Shown: piece after piece, positions 45,612 through 58,837 of the stretch
How the letters are laid out: each line of letters starts with the position of its first letter
How positions within the stretch are numbered: position 1 is the first letter of the stretch
Made by a program: the position numbers and the translations under genes
DNA from: Betaproteobacteria bacterium
GTDB taxonomy: Bacteria > Pseudomonadota > Gammaproteobacteria > Burkholderiales > SG8-39
DNA length: 64,000 nucleotides
Assembly (NCBI GenBank): GCA_005881595.1
Contig: VBBY01000005.1
Location: forward strand, 1-64,000
Direction: 5' to 3'
The notes under the pieces: generated by a model
Told to the model about the DNA's origin: nothing
Databases searched by the model: none
The model's input: only the letters and a program-made list of their open reading frames with translations

Positions 45612-46801
45612 ATCGCAACGATCCGCTCGTCATCTCGCTCATCGCCCTCGGCCACGCGACCAGCCACTTCATGCAGCTCGTGCTGCCGCCGCTCTTTCCG
45701 TTGATGCGCGAGGAGCTCGGCGTGACGTATGCGACGCTCGGCATGGTGGCGGCGGTGTTCTACGCCGTCTCGGCGCTGCTCCAGCCCCTCGCGGGGTTCG
45801 TCGTCGACCGCTACGGCGGCCGCGGCGTGCTGCTCGGCGGCATCACGCTAATGAGCCTCGGCACGGCGTTGATGAGCCTCGCGCACGGTCCCGGCCTGCT
45901 GCTGCTGGGCGCGTCTCTCTCGGGACTGGGCAACAGCGTATTCCATCCGGCCGATTTTGCGATCCTGAACGGCCGCGTGAGCCCGCCGCGGCTCGGCTAT
46001 GCCTTCAGCGCGCACGGCGTGGCCGGCTCGCTCGGCTTCGCCATCGCGCCGGTGTTCAGCGCCACGCTGGCGAGCCTCTTCGACTGGCACACAGCGCTGC
46101 TTGCCGGGGCCGGGGTGGCGTGCGCCGTGTTTCTGCTTTTGCTGCTCAACATGAATCAGCTCGCTTTCGTGCATGAAAAGCGCAGCCAGGTGAAAACCCC
46201 ATTCATGAACGACGCCCGCGTGCTGCTGTCAGGGCGCGTGGTGGCGTGCTTCCTGTTCTTCGCGCTGCACGCCGCGGCGCTCACCGGCCTGATGAGTTTC
46301 GGGGTCGCGGCGATGAACGAGCAGTTCGGCGTCGCCGCCACCCTGGCGTCCACCGCGGTCGCGGCGTACATGGTGGGCTCCGCGGGCGGCATGCTCCTCG
46401 GCGGGTTCGTCGCGTCGCGCGCTTCCCGTCCCGACTTCGTGGCGGCCGCCGGCATGGTGATCTCGGCGTGCGTGATGCTGAGCGTCGCGGCAGGCGCGAT
46501 TCCGGGAGCAGGGCTGCCCGCGGCGTTGGCGGCCGCCGGCATCGCGGTCGGCCTGACCTATCCGTCGCGCGACCTGATCGTGCGCGCCGCGACGCCGCCG
46601 GGTGCGACGGGGCGGGTGTACGGCTTCGTGTATTCCGGGCTCGACGTCGGGTCGTTCGCGACGCCGGTGTTCTATGGCTGGCTGATGGATCACAGCCTGC
46701 CGCACGGCGTGTTCTACGCGATCTTCGGCTTCACGCTGCTCGCGATGTTTACGGTATTGCAGTTGCCGGGCCGCAGGCCCGCTGCTATTCAGCGTATCTG
46801 A
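45608..46801 (+). CDS. MFS transporter, FSR (fosmidomycin-resistance)-like
   Basis: 397 residues with 12 predicted helices. The opening LIALGHATSHFMQLVLPPLFP matches the FSR subgroup of the major facilitator superfamily (Fsr/YfcJ-like), with the loop GFVVDRYGGRGVLLGG. Probable proton-driven exporter in the inner membrane. Coupled to the hydrolase; its end overlaps the convergent aldolase gene by 17 bases. Confidence 0.88.
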   Translation: MNRNDPLVISLIALGHATSHFMQLVLPPLFPLMREELGVTYATLGMVAAVFYAVSALLQPLAGFVVDRYGGRGVLLGGITLMSLGTALMSLAHGPGLLLLGASLSGLGNSVFHPADFAILNGRVSPPRLGYAFSAHGVAGSLGFAIAPVFSATLASLFDWHTALLAGAGVACAVFLLLLLNMNQLAFVHEKRSQVKTPFMNDARVLLSGRVVACFLFFALHAAALTGLMSFGVAAMNEQFGVAATLASTAVAAYMVGSAGGMLLGGFVASRASRPDFVAAAGMVISACVMLSVAAGAIPGAGLPAALAAAGIAVGLTYPSRDLIVRAATPPGATGRVYGFVYSGLDVGSFATPVFYGWLMDHSLPHGVFYAIFGFTLLAMFTVLQLPGRRPAAIQRI

Positions 46802-47564
46802 TCCCGCGGCGTTCGAGCATGCGCAGGAGCGCGGGCCAGTCCTTCTGCTGCGCCGGGCGGCTCTCGCGGCTGAACTGCTGCGCCGCGGTGTCCGCCGCCG
46901 CCTGCGACATCAGCTGCACGTTGTGCAGGCCGCCGGCCATCGCGTCGATCTGGATCTGGCAGGCGCAGTCGAGGTAGTACATCAGCTCGAACGCCTCGCG
47001 CACGGTCTCGCCGAGCGTGAGCAGGCCGTGGTTGCGCAGGATCATCGCCTTGGCGGTCTTGCCGAGGTCGCGCGCCATGCGGCTGCGCTCATCCATCTCG
47101 AGCGCGATGCCCTCGTAGTCGTGGTAGGCGACCTGCTGCTGCACCATCATCGCGTGCTGGCTGATGGGCAGCAGGCCGCACTTGTGCGCCGACACCGCCA
47201 CGCCGGCACGCGTGTGGGTGTGGAGCACGCAGTTGATCTCGGGGCGCGCCTCGTGCATGCAGCCGTGGATCACGAAGCCGGCCTCGTTGTAGCCCAGGCC
47301 CGTCGGATCGTCCAGCACCTTGCCGTGCGGATCGACCTTCACCAGGTTCGACGCGGTGATCTCGTCGAACATCAGCCCGTAGGGATTGACTAGGAAGTCC
47401 TCGGCACCGGGCACGCGCGCAGAGAAGTGCGTGTAGATGAGGTCGGTCCACTTGAAGATCGCCGCGAGCTGATAGGCGGCGGCCAGATCGACGCGCACGT
47501 CCCACTCTTCCTTGCTGACGCGCTCGCGCAGGGGGGTGGACTTGAACTGCAGGTTGGCGGCCAT
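46785..47564 (-). CDS. Class II aldolase/adducin-domain protein
   Basis: 259 residues from ATG 47562-47564. Zinc-site histidines lie in VLHTHTRAGVAVSAH and a third in LRNHGLLTLGETVREAF. THFSARVPGAEDFLVNPYG is the substrate loop of the fuculose-phosphate aldolase fold. Members cleave sugar phosphates or decarboxylate; this subgroup is often of unknown substrate. 13 bases after dusA. Confidence 0.88.
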   Translation of the reverse strand: MAANLQFKSTPLRERVSKEEWDVRVDLAAAYQLAAIFKWTDLIYTHFSARVPGAEDFLVNPYGLMFDEITASNLVKVDPHGKVLDDPTGLGYNEAGFVIHGCMHEARPEINCVLHTHTRAGVAVSAHKCGLLPISQHAMMVQQQVAYHDYEGIALEMDERSRMARDLGKTAKAMILRNHGLLTLGETVREAFELMYYLDCACQIQIDAMAGGLHNVQLMSQAAADTAAQQFSRESRPAQQKDWPALLRMLERRGIRYAE

Positions 47565-47577
47565 GGGGCTCTCCGGT

Positions 47578-48507
47578 TCAGGCGGCAATCATAACCCGGC
47601 TTTCGACGGCGTCCAGCGCATCGAGAAGCAGGCCGGGATGGTTCTGCTTTAACAGGGCGGAATCCGAAAGCAGGCGCCGCCACAGCCTCGCGCGCGGGTG
47701 GCCGTGATAGAGCCCGAGCATGTGGCGCGTGACCTGCCGCAGGGAGGCGACGGTTTTCGCATAGCCGGCCATCCTCTTCACTACGTCTGCGCGCGTTTTC
47801 CCCGCATCGGCGAGCAGCCAGGGATTGTGATACGCGGCCCGGCCGAGCATTACCCCGTCCACGTGCGCCAGATGCTCCTCGATTTGCTGCCTGGAGGTGA
47901 TGCCGCCGTTGATCACGATTTCGAGCTGCGGAAAGTCCTGCTTCAGCCGATAGACGTATTCGTACTTGAGCGGCGGCACCTCGCGGTTCTCCTTCGGCGA
48001 GAGGCCCTTAAGGATGGCATTGCGCGCGTGCACGATGAAGGTCTCGCAGCCCGCCGCGGCGACCGTGGCGACGAAGTTCCTGAGAAAAGCGTAATCCTCG
48101 ATCCGGTCGACGCCGGTTCGATGCTTCACCGTGACCGGAATGCCGGCTTCCTGCCTGATTCTCGAAACGCATTCTGCGACCAGCGCGGGCTCGGCCATCA
48201 GGCAGGCGCCGAAAGCGCCTTTCTGCACCCGCTCGCTCGGGCAGCCGATGTTGAGGTTGATCTCATCGTAGCCGTAGTCCGCGCCGAGCTTCGCGCAGCG
48301 GGCGAGATCCTCGGGGTCGCTGCCTCCGAGCTGCAGGCCGACCGGGTGCTCCGCGCGATCGAAAGCCAGATGCTGCTCGACGTCGCCGTGGATCAGCGCG
48401 CCGCAGGTGATCATCTCGGTATAGAGCCGGGCGCGCGAGCAGACCTGCCTGAGGAAGTACCGGCAGTGGCGGTCGGTGAGATCCATCATCGGCGCAACGA
48501 GAATCAT
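47578..48507 (-). CDS. dusA: tRNA dihydrouridine synthase A
   Basis: 309 residues. The FMN-binding barrel starts [20 protein letters not shown] and contains the catalytic Cys in NLNIGCPSERVQKGAFG. YTEMITCGALIHGD is typical of the DusA subgroup. It reduces uridines in the D-loop of tRNA with NADPH. Length is slightly below E. coli DusA. Its ATG overlaps the stop of the ketopantoate reductase gene by four bases. Confidence 0.93.
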   Translation of the reverse strand: MILVAPMMDLTDRHCRYFLRQVCSRARLYTEMITCGALIHGDVEQHLAFDRAEHPVGLQLGGSDPEDLARCAKLGADYGYDEINLNIGCPSERVQKGAFGACLMAEPALVAECVSRIRQEAGIPVTVKHRTGVDRIEDYAFLRNFVATVAAAGCETFIVHARNAILKGLSPKENREVPPLKYEYVYRLKQDFPQLEIVINGGITSRQQIEEHLAHVDGVMLGRAAYHNPWLLADAGKTRADVVKRMAGYAKTVASLRQVTRHMLGLYHGHPRARLWRRLLSDSALLKQNHPGLLLDALDAVESRVMIAA

Positions 48508-49481
48508 CGATATTGTCCCGAAGCCGCAGCGCGCGCCCGGATCAGGCCGAACAGGCTCTCGGTAAACGGCGCGCTCACATCAGCTTTCTTCGCGATCTCG
48601 AGGGTGCCCGCCAGCAGGCCGTCGATCTCGAGGGGCTTGCCCGCCTCCATGTCCTGCAGCATGGAGGTCTTGAACTTGCCGAGGTGGCGGGCCATGTCGA
48701 TGCGCGCCTCGGGGTCGATGTCGGCGTCGACGCCGACTGCGCGGCCGATGGCGAGCACCTCGCGAATGACCTGCACCATGTAGGCCTTGATCTCCGGGTC
48801 CTCGATCAGCCGGTCGGCCGTCGTCATGGTCAGCGCCGACACCGGGTTGAAGCTGACGTTGCCCAGCAGCTTCACCCAGAACTCCTTTTCGATGAACTCG
48901 CTCGTCACGGCCTCGAACCCGGCCGCGGCCAGCGCCTCGGCGATGCGCCGGGTGCGGGCGGTGTTCGTGCCGCCGGGCTCGCCGAGGATCAGGCGCCTGC
49001 CCATGTTGTGGCTGATGAGCCCCGGCTCGGGAGTCGAGGCGGCGAGGTGGATCACGCAGCCGACGATGCGGCCGGTCGGCATGGCGCGCGAGAGCTTGCC
49101 GCCGGGATCGAGCGACTCCAGGCGCTCGCGGCCGTTGCCGAATTTCAGGCGGTCGAAAAACCACCACGGCACGCCGTTCATTGCCGTGACGACCGAGGTG
49201 TCTTTGTCGAGCAGAGGTGAAATCGATTCGGCGACGTGCGTAAGGCTTTGCGCCTTCACCGTGACTAATACGTAGTCCTGCGTTCCGAGCTTCGCCGGGT
49301 CGGCTTCGGCCTTGATCCGGAAGGATTCGACCTCACCTTTGCTGCGCACGCGCAGGCCATGGCGCTGGATGGCCTGGAGTTGAGCGCCGCGCGCGACGAC
49401 CGAGACGCCCTGGCCGGAACGCGCGAGCCATGCCGCGATCAAACCACCGATGGCGCCGGCGCCGTAGACGCAAATGCGCAT
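48504..49481 (-). CDS. Ketopantoate reductase (PanE/ApbA) family protein
   Basis: 325 residues. The Rossmann motif [18 protein letters not shown] is at the N-terminus; a conserved KAQS loop ([11 protein letters not shown]) and [11 protein letters not shown] follow, and the C-terminal helical domain contains a Lys in [19 protein letters not shown]. PanE reduces 2-dehydropantoate to pantoate with NADPH in CoA synthesis. Several paralogues with other substrates exist in Burkholderiales, so the substrate is not certain. Divergent from msrA. Confidence 0.88.
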   Translation of the reverse strand: MRICVYGAGAIGGLIAAWLARSGQGVSVVARGAQLQAIQRHGLRVRSKGEVESFRIKAEADPAKLGTQDYVLVTVKAQSLTHVAESISPLLDKDTSVVTAMNGVPWWFFDRLKFGNGRERLESLDPGGKLSRAMPTGRIVGCVIHLAASTPEPGLISHNMGRRLILGEPGGTNTARTRRIAEALAAAGFEAVTSEFIEKEFWVKLLGNVSFNPVSALTMTTADRLIEDPEIKAYMVQVIREVLAIGRAVGVDADIDPEARIDMARHLGKFKTSMLQDMEAGKPLEIDGLLAGTLEIAKKADVSAPFTESLFGLIRARAAASGQYR

Positions 49482-49528
49482 GGTGCTATTCTAGGGAAAA
49501 CAGGGACAGACCACGTTTTCGAGGAGTC

Positions 49529-50187
49529 ATGCAGATGTTCTCGTTCAGGAAGAAGATGACCCAGCTGCTGCCATCGCAAAGCACGCTTCCGGGCCGCTCG
49601 ACGCCGCTGCAGGTCCCGGCCGAGCATTTCGTGAATCGGCATGCGCTGAAGCCGCCGTTTCCAGAAGGCCTGCAGCGCGCCGTGTTCGGCATGGGCTGCT
49701 TCTGGGGCGCCGAGCGCCTGTTCTGGAAGACCCCCGGCGTGTACTCGACCGCAGTCGGCTACTCCGGCGGCGAGACGCAGAACCCGACCTACGAGGAAGT
49801 GTGCTCGGGATTGACCAACCACGCCGAAGTGGTGCTGGTGGTCTTTGACCCGAAGATCGTGAGCTACGACGAGCTGCTCAGGGTTTTCTGGGAAGGCCAC
49901 GACCCGACGCAGGGCATGCGCCAGGGCAACGATGCCGGCACGCAGTACCGCTCGGCCATCTATACATATGGTGCGGAGCATTTGAAAGCCGCGCTTTCCT
50001 CACGCGATCGTTTTCAGGAATCCCTGGAAAAGGCAGGATACGGCGCAATCAGCACCGAGATCCGCGAGGCGCCCGAGTTCTACTACGCCGAGGACTATCA
50101 CCAGCAGTACCTCGCCAAGAATCCCGCGGGCTACTGCGGCCTCGGCGGCACCGGCGTGTCCTGCCCGGTTGGAGTCCTCGCCAAGGC

Positions 50188-50191
<4 letters not shown>
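49529..50191 (+). CDS. msrA: Peptide methionine-S-sulfoxide reductase A
   Basis: 220 residues from ATG 49529, preceded by GAGGAG. The catalytic Cys is in [32 protein letters not shown] and [18 protein letters not shown] are family motifs. The C-terminal [14 protein letters not shown] holds the recycling cysteines. It reduces the S-form of methionine sulfoxide in proteins with thioredoxin. An N-terminal extension of about 48 residues with no clear signal is as in E. coli MsrA. Coupled to hslR by GTGA. Confidence 0.95.
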
Positions 50192-50553
<362 letters not shown>

Positions 50554-50645
50554 AGTCCGCCGAAGTGTGCCGTATGTAGAGCACTTAGCCGCTGTGCCGC
50601 AGGACCGCTAGCAAAAAATGCGTCATTGCATGTAGCCTATTACCC

Positions 50646-52712
50646 ATGAGAAAGGGGAGGAGGGTCGCGGCCATGGTGCTCGCCATGGTGCCGGCCTGCG
50701 CCGTGGCGCAGGACGACGTCGTGGTGATCACCGCGACGCGCCAGCCACAGCCGAGCCTGGAGATTCCGGCATCGGTCGACCGGATCTACGCCGACGAGAT
50801 CCGCGAAGGCCGGCCGCAGGTGAACCTCTCGGAGAGCCTCGGCCGCGTGCCGGGCATCGTGGTGCAGAACCGGCAGAACTACGCCCAGGACCTGCAGATC
50901 TCCTCGCGCGGCTTCGGCGCCCGCTCGACCTTCGGCGTGCGCGGCATCCGCCTCATCGCCGACGGCATTCCGGCAAGCATGCCCGACGGGCAGGCGCAGG
51001 CGGCCAACTTCGACTTGGGCTCGGCACAACGCATCGAGGTGCTGCGCGGCCCGTTCTCCAGCCTTTACGGCAACGCTGCCGGAGGCGTGATCAGCATCGA
51101 GACCGAGGATGGCGCGCCGATCCCGACGGGCGAAGCGAGCCTGACGCTCGGCAGCTACGGCACCTGGCGTGAAGCGATGAAGTTTGGCGGCCAGTCCGGG
51201 GAGCTCGGCGGCACGGCAAGCATGTCTCATTTCCATACCGAGGGGTATCGCCAGCACAGCGAAACGAACCGGGACCTTGCCAATGGAAAGTTGAAGTACG
51301 CAGTCAGCCAGGACACGTCGCTGACGCTGATTGGGAATACCCTGCGCCAACCACAGACCCAGGACCCCTTGGGGTTGAAGCGAGCAGAGTTCAGCCAAGA
51401 CCCGCGCCAGGCGACGCCGGACGCGATCACCTTCAATACGCGCAAAACCGTAGTGCAGGAGCAACTCGGTTTGGCTCTGGACCATCGACTCGATGCTTCT
51501 AACAGCTTGCAGGCGACGGTGTATGGCGGGCAGCGCTGGGTCGAGCAATTCCTCGCCATTCCGATCAACACCCAGATGGCGGCCACGCATTCGGGAGGCG
51601 TGGTGAATCTCGATCGCGGCTACGGCGGCGCGGCGCTGCGTTACTTCAGGACTATCTCCAGCTTCCGCCTTTCAGCCGGCGTGGAGTATGAAACGCTGAA
51701 GGAGCGGCGCAGGGGATTCCTCAACAACTTCGGCGAGTCCGGCGCGCTGAAGCGCGACGAAGACAATACCGTGTCGAGCACCGGCCTCTTTGCGCAAGGC
51801 GAATGGAAGTTTGCCGAGCGCTGGTCGGCGCACGCCGGCCTGCGCACGAGCAACGTGCGCTTTGAGTCCGAGGACCATTTCATCGCTACGGGGAACGGTG
51901 ACGACAGCGGCTCGAAGTCTTATCGGGGCACGACGCCCGTGGCCGGTTTGCTATATAGACTGAACCAAGCAACGAGTCTTTACGGCAATGTCGGCCGAGG
52001 CTTCGAGACGCCGACGCTGGTGGAGGTGGCGAACCGCCGCGGCGGAACCGGCTTCAATTTCGACATCCAGGCGAGCAGCAGCCGCCATGCCGAGCTCGGC
52101 GTGAAATCCATCGTTCCGGGCTGGATGCGGCTGAACGCGGCGTTGTTCGACATCGTTACCAGTAACGAAATCGTGGTCGATCAGAACTCCGGCGGGCGCG
52201 CTTCGTTCAAGAACGTCGGACATACCGACCGCAAAGGCATCGAGCTTGGCGCGGAGACGGTGTTCCCGGGGCCATTCGAGGCACGCATCGCCTACACGTA
52301 CTTGAAGGCGACGTTCCGCGAAGCTTTTACCACCGTGGTGACCCTGCCGCCAATGACGGTGAACGTGCCCGCGGGTAGCCTTCTACCTGGGGTGCCGAAG
52401 AACGTGCTCTACGGCGAGCTGCGCTACCGCCACGAGCCTTTCTATGCGCAGCTCGAGGCGCTCCACAAATCTCGCGTCCCGGTCAACGACCCCAACTCCG
52501 AGTTCGCGGACGCCTATACGACCCTCAACCTGATGGCCGGGGTGGTCCAGCAGGGCCGCAACTGGCGCATTACGGAGTTCGCGCGCATCGACAATCTGAC
52601 CGACCGCAACTATGTGGGCTCGGTGATCGTCAACGAGACGAACAGCCGCTTCTACGAGCCTTCGCCGCGCCGCAACATGACCATTGGCATCCAGGCAAGC
52701 CTTCAGTTCTAA
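50646..52712 (+). CDS. TonB-dependent receptor, PqqU (YncD)-like
   Basis: 688 residues with a signal peptide (VAAMVLAMVPACAVAQ), then a TonB box-like VVVITATRQP. Plug domain: LGRVPGIVVQNRQNYAQDL, SSRGFGARSTFGVRGIRLI, PASMPDGQAQAANFDLGSA, VEVLRGPFSSLYGNAAGG in sequence. These phrases closely resemble E. coli YncD/PqqU, the receptor for pyrroloquinoline quinone. The 22-strand barrel ends in IGIQASLQF. The following gene encodes a PQQ-type dehydrogenase, supporting PQQ uptake, but the ligand is inferred. Outer membrane. Confidence 0.85.
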   Translation: MRKGRRVAAMVLAMVPACAVAQDDVVVITATRQPQPSLEIPASVDRIYADEIREGRPQVNLSESLGRVPGIVVQNRQNYAQDLQISSRGFGARSTFGVRGIRLIADGIPASMPDGQAQAANFDLGSAQRIEVLRGPFSSLYGNAAGGVISIETEDGAPIPTGEASLTLGSYGTWREAMKFGGQSGELGGTASMSHFHTEGYRQHSETNRDLANGKLKYAVSQDTSLTLIGNTLRQPQTQDPLGLKRAEFSQDPRQATPDAITFNTRKTVVQEQLGLALDHRLDASNSLQATVYGGQRWVEQFLAIPINTQMAATHSGGVVNLDRGYGGAALRYFRTISSFRLSAGVEYETLKERRRGFLNNFGESGALKRDEDNTVSSTGLFAQGEWKFAERWSAHAGLRTSNVRFESEDHFIATGNGDDSGSKSYRGTTPVAGLLYRLNQATSLYGNVGRGFETPTLVEVANRRGGTGFNFDIQASSSRHAELGVKSIVPGWMRLNAALFDIVTSNEIVVDQNSGGRASFKNVGHTDRKGIELGAETVFPGPFEARIAYTYLKATFREAFTTVVTLPPMTVNVPAGSLLPGVPKNVLYGELRYRHEPFYAQLEALHKSRVPVNDPNSEFADAYTTLNLMAGVVQQGRNWRITEFARIDNLTDRNYVGSVIVNETNSRFYEPSPRRNMTIGIQASLQF

Positions 52713-52741
52713 TAGCGCCTCCTACCGAGGAGACGAGAGAC

Positions 52742-53959
52742 ATGAGAGACCTTGCCGTTGCTGCCGCGGCCATGGCCGTATTCACCGTTGCCCAAGCCCA
52801 GGACAAGCCCGCCGCAGCGCCGCCGCCTTCCTGGCACCAGGGCAAGCCACCCGCGCTCGGCGAGTCGACACTGCACCCGTTCGCGCCGAACCTGGCCGGG
52901 CGCTCGGCGAAGGACCTGCCGACCGACAAGCTGAAGGTTCCGCCCGGCTTCAAGGTCGAAGTCTGGGCCGAAGGCATTCCCGAGGCGCGCTCGCTCGCGC
53001 GCGGCGAAAAGGGCACGGTGTTCGTGAGCAACCGCCTGTCGAAGAACGTGTACGCCGTCGTGGACCGCGGCGGCACGCGCGAGGTGAAGACCATTCTCAA
53101 GGGCCTCAACTCGCCGAACGGCATCGCCTTCAGCCGCGGAACCCTGTTTGTCGCGGAGCGCGACAAGATCACGCGCTACGACGGCATCGAAGGCAGGCTC
53201 GACAATCCGGGCCAAGGCAAGGTGGTGGTCGAGGGTCTCGATCCGACCCAGCAGCCGGGGCACTACTGGAAGTACCTCGCGATGGGGCCGGACGGGAAGC
53301 TCTACTTCAACATCGGCGCCCCCGGCAACATCGTCATGCCGAACTACACGCAGGCCTCGATCATGCGCGTGGATCCCGGCAAGGGTGTGCTCGAGAACGT
53401 CGCGCTGGGCGTGCGCAACTCGGTCGGCTTCGACTGGAATCCCAGGACCAAGGAGCTGTGGTTCACCAACCACGGGCGCGACTGGCTGGGCGACGACTCG
53501 CCGAACGACACGCTTCACCGGGTGACGAGCAAGGGAGTCCATTTCGGCTATCCGTTCTGCCACCAGGGCGACACGCTCGACCCCGACTACGGGAAGAACC
53601 GGTCGTGCTCGGAATTCGCGCCGCCTGCGCTCAAGCTCGGCGCGCACATCGCGCCCCTCGGCATGAAGTTCTACACCGGCAAGATGTTCCCGGCGGAATA
53701 CCGGAACAACATCTTCATCGCCATGCACGGCTCGTGGAACCGCAGCACCAAGCAGGGTTATAACGTGACGCGCGTGGTGGTCAACGACAAGGGCAAGGTC
53801 ATCAGGTCGGTGCCATTCCTGACCGGCTTTCTGCAGGACGAGAGAGGCGATCCGCCGATGTGGGGCCGCCCGGTCGACGTCCTGGTGATGCGCGACGGCG
53901 CGTTGCTCGTTTCCGACGACTACAACGGCGTTATCTATCGGGTCAGCTACGGGAAGTGA
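52742..53959 (+). CDS. PQQ-dependent sorbosone/aldose dehydrogenase-like propeller
   Basis: 405 residues with a signal peptide (LAVAAAAMAVFTVAQAQ). The mature propeller shows PPGFKVEVWAEGIPEAR, LAMGPDGKLYFNIGAPG, FTNHGRDWLGDDSPND and MHGSWNRSTKQGY, which fits the L-sorbosone/glucose-sorbosone dehydrogenase family. Members oxidise sugars or alcohols in the periplasm using PQQ. It follows the TonB receptor by 29 bases and is coupled to a cytochrome c, the likely electron acceptor. Confidence 0.85.
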   Translation: MRDLAVAAAAMAVFTVAQAQDKPAAAPPPSWHQGKPPALGESTLHPFAPNLAGRSAKDLPTDKLKVPPGFKVEVWAEGIPEARSLARGEKGTVFVSNRLSKNVYAVVDRGGTREVKTILKGLNSPNGIAFSRGTLFVAERDKITRYDGIEGRLDNPGQGKVVVEGLDPTQQPGHYWKYLAMGPDGKLYFNIGAPGNIVMPNYTQASIMRVDPGKGVLENVALGVRNSVGFDWNPRTKELWFTNHGRDWLGDDSPNDTLHRVTSKGVHFGYPFCHQGDTLDPDYGKNRSCSEFAPPALKLGAHIAPLGMKFYTGKMFPAEYRNNIFIAMHGSWNRSTKQGYNVTRVVVNDKGKVIRSVPFLTGFLQDERGDPPMWGRPVDVLVMRDGALLVSDDYNGVIYRVSYGK

Positions 53960-54561
53960 CGGCGGCTTCGGCCACCCGGCGCGGCGCGGCGATCGCATTC
54001 GCTGCGCTGGCGCTCGGTGCGGCGAGCGTCGCCGCGGCCGATCGCGACGCCGGCCGGCGCAAGGCCGAGGTCTGTGCCGCCTGCCACGGCCCGGCGGGCA
54101 ATTCAGTGAACCCGGCAGTGCCGTCGATCGCCGGCCAGCCGGCGCAGTTCGTCGCCACCGAGCTGTTCCTGTTCCGTGAAGGCAACCGCAAGGACCCGCA
54201 GATGTCGGCGATCGCCGCGGGTCTTTCCAATGGCGACCTGAACGACCTGGCGGAATATTTCGCCGCCGAAAGGCCTGCGCCGCCCAAGCACCGCACCGCC
54301 CCGGAAAACGCCGCCGCGGCACCCGCTCTCGCGCACAAGTTCAACTGCGTGCAGTGCCACGGGCCCGAGCTCATGGGGCAGCAGCACATTCCGCGGCTGG
54401 CGGGACAGCAGCCGGACTACCTGCTCGCGCAGCTCAAGGGCTTCAAGGCGGGCACGCGCGCCGACATCGACGGCAACATGACCTCGGCCGCTCAGGCGCT
54501 CTCGGACCAGGACATCCAGGTCCTGGTCGACTATCTCGCCGGCTTGAGCTCCGGCAACTAA
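53956..54561 (+). CDS. Diheme cytochrome c (c4-like)
   Basis: 201 residues from GTG 53956, overlapping the dehydrogenase stop. A signal peptide (AAIAFAALALGAASVAAAD) is followed by two c4-type domains with haem motifs VCAACHGPAGNSVNPAVPSI (shown as CAACHG) and CVQCHGPELMG, each with a later Met ligand (PQMSAIAAGLS, NMTSAAQALS). It should accept electrons from the adjacent dehydrogenase and pass them to the oxidase. Convergent with acnA, four bases apart. Confidence 0.9.
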   Translation: MTAASATRRGAAIAFAALALGAASVAAADRDAGRRKAEVCAACHGPAGNSVNPAVPSIAGQPAQFVATELFLFREGNRKDPQMSAIAAGLSNGDLNDLAEYFAAERPAPPKHRTAPENAAAAPALAHKFNCVQCHGPELMGQQHIPRLAGQQPDYLLAQLKGFKAGTRADIDGNMTSAAQALSDQDIQVLVDYLAGLSSGN

Positions 54562-54565
54562 AGTC

Positions 54566-57245
<2,680 letters not shown>

Positions 57246-57256
<11 letters not shown>

Positions 57257-57410
57257 TGACGTCTCCATCACGTTTTTTCAATTCATTCAAAAGGCGCGAG
57301 CGCTCTTCCAGCAGCGCCGCGAGCTGCTCGTCGCAGCGCGCGATCGGCGTCGGATAGTTGCGGATTTCCTCCGACAGCTCGGCAATCCGCCGTTCCAGGT
57401 CGGTGCTCAT
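57246..57410 (-). CDS. Small coiled-coil protein between prpD and acnA
   Basis: 54 residues from ATG 57408-57410 (too short for many gene finders). Its start overlaps the prpD stop by four bases (ATGA) and its stop overlaps the acnA start by 11 bases, the coupling pattern seen throughout this operon. The chain is highly charged with heptad-like Leu/Ile ([33 protein letters not shown]), predicting a short coiled-coil hairpin. No family recognised. The in-phase overlaps make it very likely to be translated. Confidence 0.7.
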
Positions 57411-58837
57411 GGGACGAACAGGTCCACGAATTCATTGACCGGCGTTTTCTCCAGCCGGCCGGGATCCGCGCAGAGCTCAAGAATAGTCTTCTGCTGCTCC
57501 GGCGGGAAGCGCCGCGCGAGGTTGGTCTTGAACTTCTCGACCAGGATCGGCATGCCTTCCTTGCGCCGGCGCCGGTGGCCGATCGGGTACTCGCAGAGCA
57601 CTTCCTTCAGCTTGCTGCCGTCCTTGAACTCGACCGTGAGCGCGTTGGCGATCGAGCGCTTCTTCGGGTCGTGGTAGTCGCGGGTAAAGCGCTTGTCCTC
57701 CACGCACGTGATTTTCTTTCTCAAGGCATCTATCCCGGGGTCCGCGGCCACTTCGTCCTCGTAGTCCGCGGCCGTCAGGCGGCCGAAGATCAGCGGCACC
57801 GCGACCATGTACTGGATGCAGTGGTCGCGGTCGGCCGGGTTCGCGAGCGGCCCTTTCTTGTCGATGATGCGGATGGCCGCCTCATGGGTTCTGATGCGAA
57901 TACGCTTGATGTCCCGGATTCGGTCTTTCACCAGAGGGTGAAGCTGCATGGCGCATTCCACCGCGGTCTGCGCGTGGAATTCCGCCGGATACGAGATCTT
58001 GAACAGCACGTTCTCCATCACGTAGCTGCCGAAAGGGCGCTGGAACTTGAACGGCTGGCCCTTGAAGAGCACGTCGTAGAAGCCCCAGGTCCTGGCGGTG
58101 AGCGCAGACGGGTAACCCATCTCCCCGGTCCTGGAGATGAGCGCCAGCCGTACCGCCCGCGAAGCAGCATCGCCCGCGGCCCAGCTCTTGCGCGAGCCGG
58201 TGTTGGGCGCGTGGCGATAGGTGCGCAGACTCTGGCCGTCCACCCACGCCTGCGACACGGCGTTCACCACCTGCTCGTAGGTGCAGCCGAGCAGGGGCGC
58301 GACCACCGCGGCGGAGGCGACCTTCACCAGCACGACATGATCCAGGCCGACGCGGTTGAAGCTGTTCTCCAGGGCGATCACTCCCTGGATCTCGTGCGCC
58401 TTGATCATCGCCGTCAGCACGTCCCTGACGAGCAGGGGCTGCTTCTTGTTTCTCGACAGCCAATCCGCGACCGCCAGGATCGCGCCGAGGTTATCCGAGG
58501 GGTGGCCCCACTCGGCGGCGAGCCAGGTGTCGTTGAAATCGAGCCAGCGGATCATGGCGCCGATATTGAACGCCGCCTGCACCGGGTCGAGCTGGTAGCG
58601 CGTTCCAGGCACCTTCGCCCCGTTGGGCACGATTGGCCCGGGCACGATCGGTCCGAGCAGCTTGGTGCACGCCGGGTACTCGAGCGCCTCCAGCCCGCAG
58701 CCCAGGGTGTCCATCAGGCAATAGCGCGCCGTTTCGTAGGCCGGCCTGCTCTTGATGTCGAACTTGGTCGCGTAGTCGGCGATGAGCGTCAGCACCTTGT
58801 CGGGCTTCGGCCGGACGTTCGGGGGGAAGGCCGGCAT
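57407..58837 (-). CDS. prpD: 2-Methylcitrate dehydratase (PrpD/MmgE family)
   Basis: 476 residues. The family opening [18 protein letters not shown] and the conserved [33 protein letters not shown] and [13 protein letters not shown] (read [13 protein letters not shown]) fit PrpD. It dehydrates 2-methylcitrate to 2-methyl-cis-aconitate in propionate breakdown. The stop overlaps the start of the small coiled-coil gene; the start overlaps the DUF3460 stop by one base. Confidence 0.93.
   Translation of the reverse strand: MPAFPPNVRPKPDKVLTLIADYATKFDIKSRPAYETARYCLMDTLGCGLEALEYPACTKLLGPIVPGPIVPNGAKVPGTRYQLDPVQAAFNIGAMIRWLDFNDTWLAAEWGHPSDNLGAILAVADWLSRNKKQPLLVRDVLTAMIKAHEIQGVIALENSFNRVGLDHVVLVKVASAAVVAPLLGCTYEQVVNAVSQAWVDGQSLRTYRHAPNTGSRKSWAAGDAASRAVRLALISRTGEMGYPSALTARTWGFYDVLFKGQPFKFQRPFGSYVMENVLFKISYPAEFHAQTAVECAMQLHPLVKDRIRDIKRIRIRTHEAAIRIIDKKGPLANPADRDHCIQYMVAVPLIFGRLTAADYEDEVAADPGIDALRKKITCVEDKRFTRDYHDPKKRSIANALTVEFKDGSKLKEVLCEYPIGHRRRRKEGMPILVEKFKTNLARRFPPEQQKTILELCADPGRLEKTPVNEFVDLFVP

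Noticed and set aside
57283-57480. Minus-strand 65-codon frame near the prpD end
   Set aside because: Wrong frame relative to prpD and to the coupled 54-residue gene, which has better start and overlap structure.
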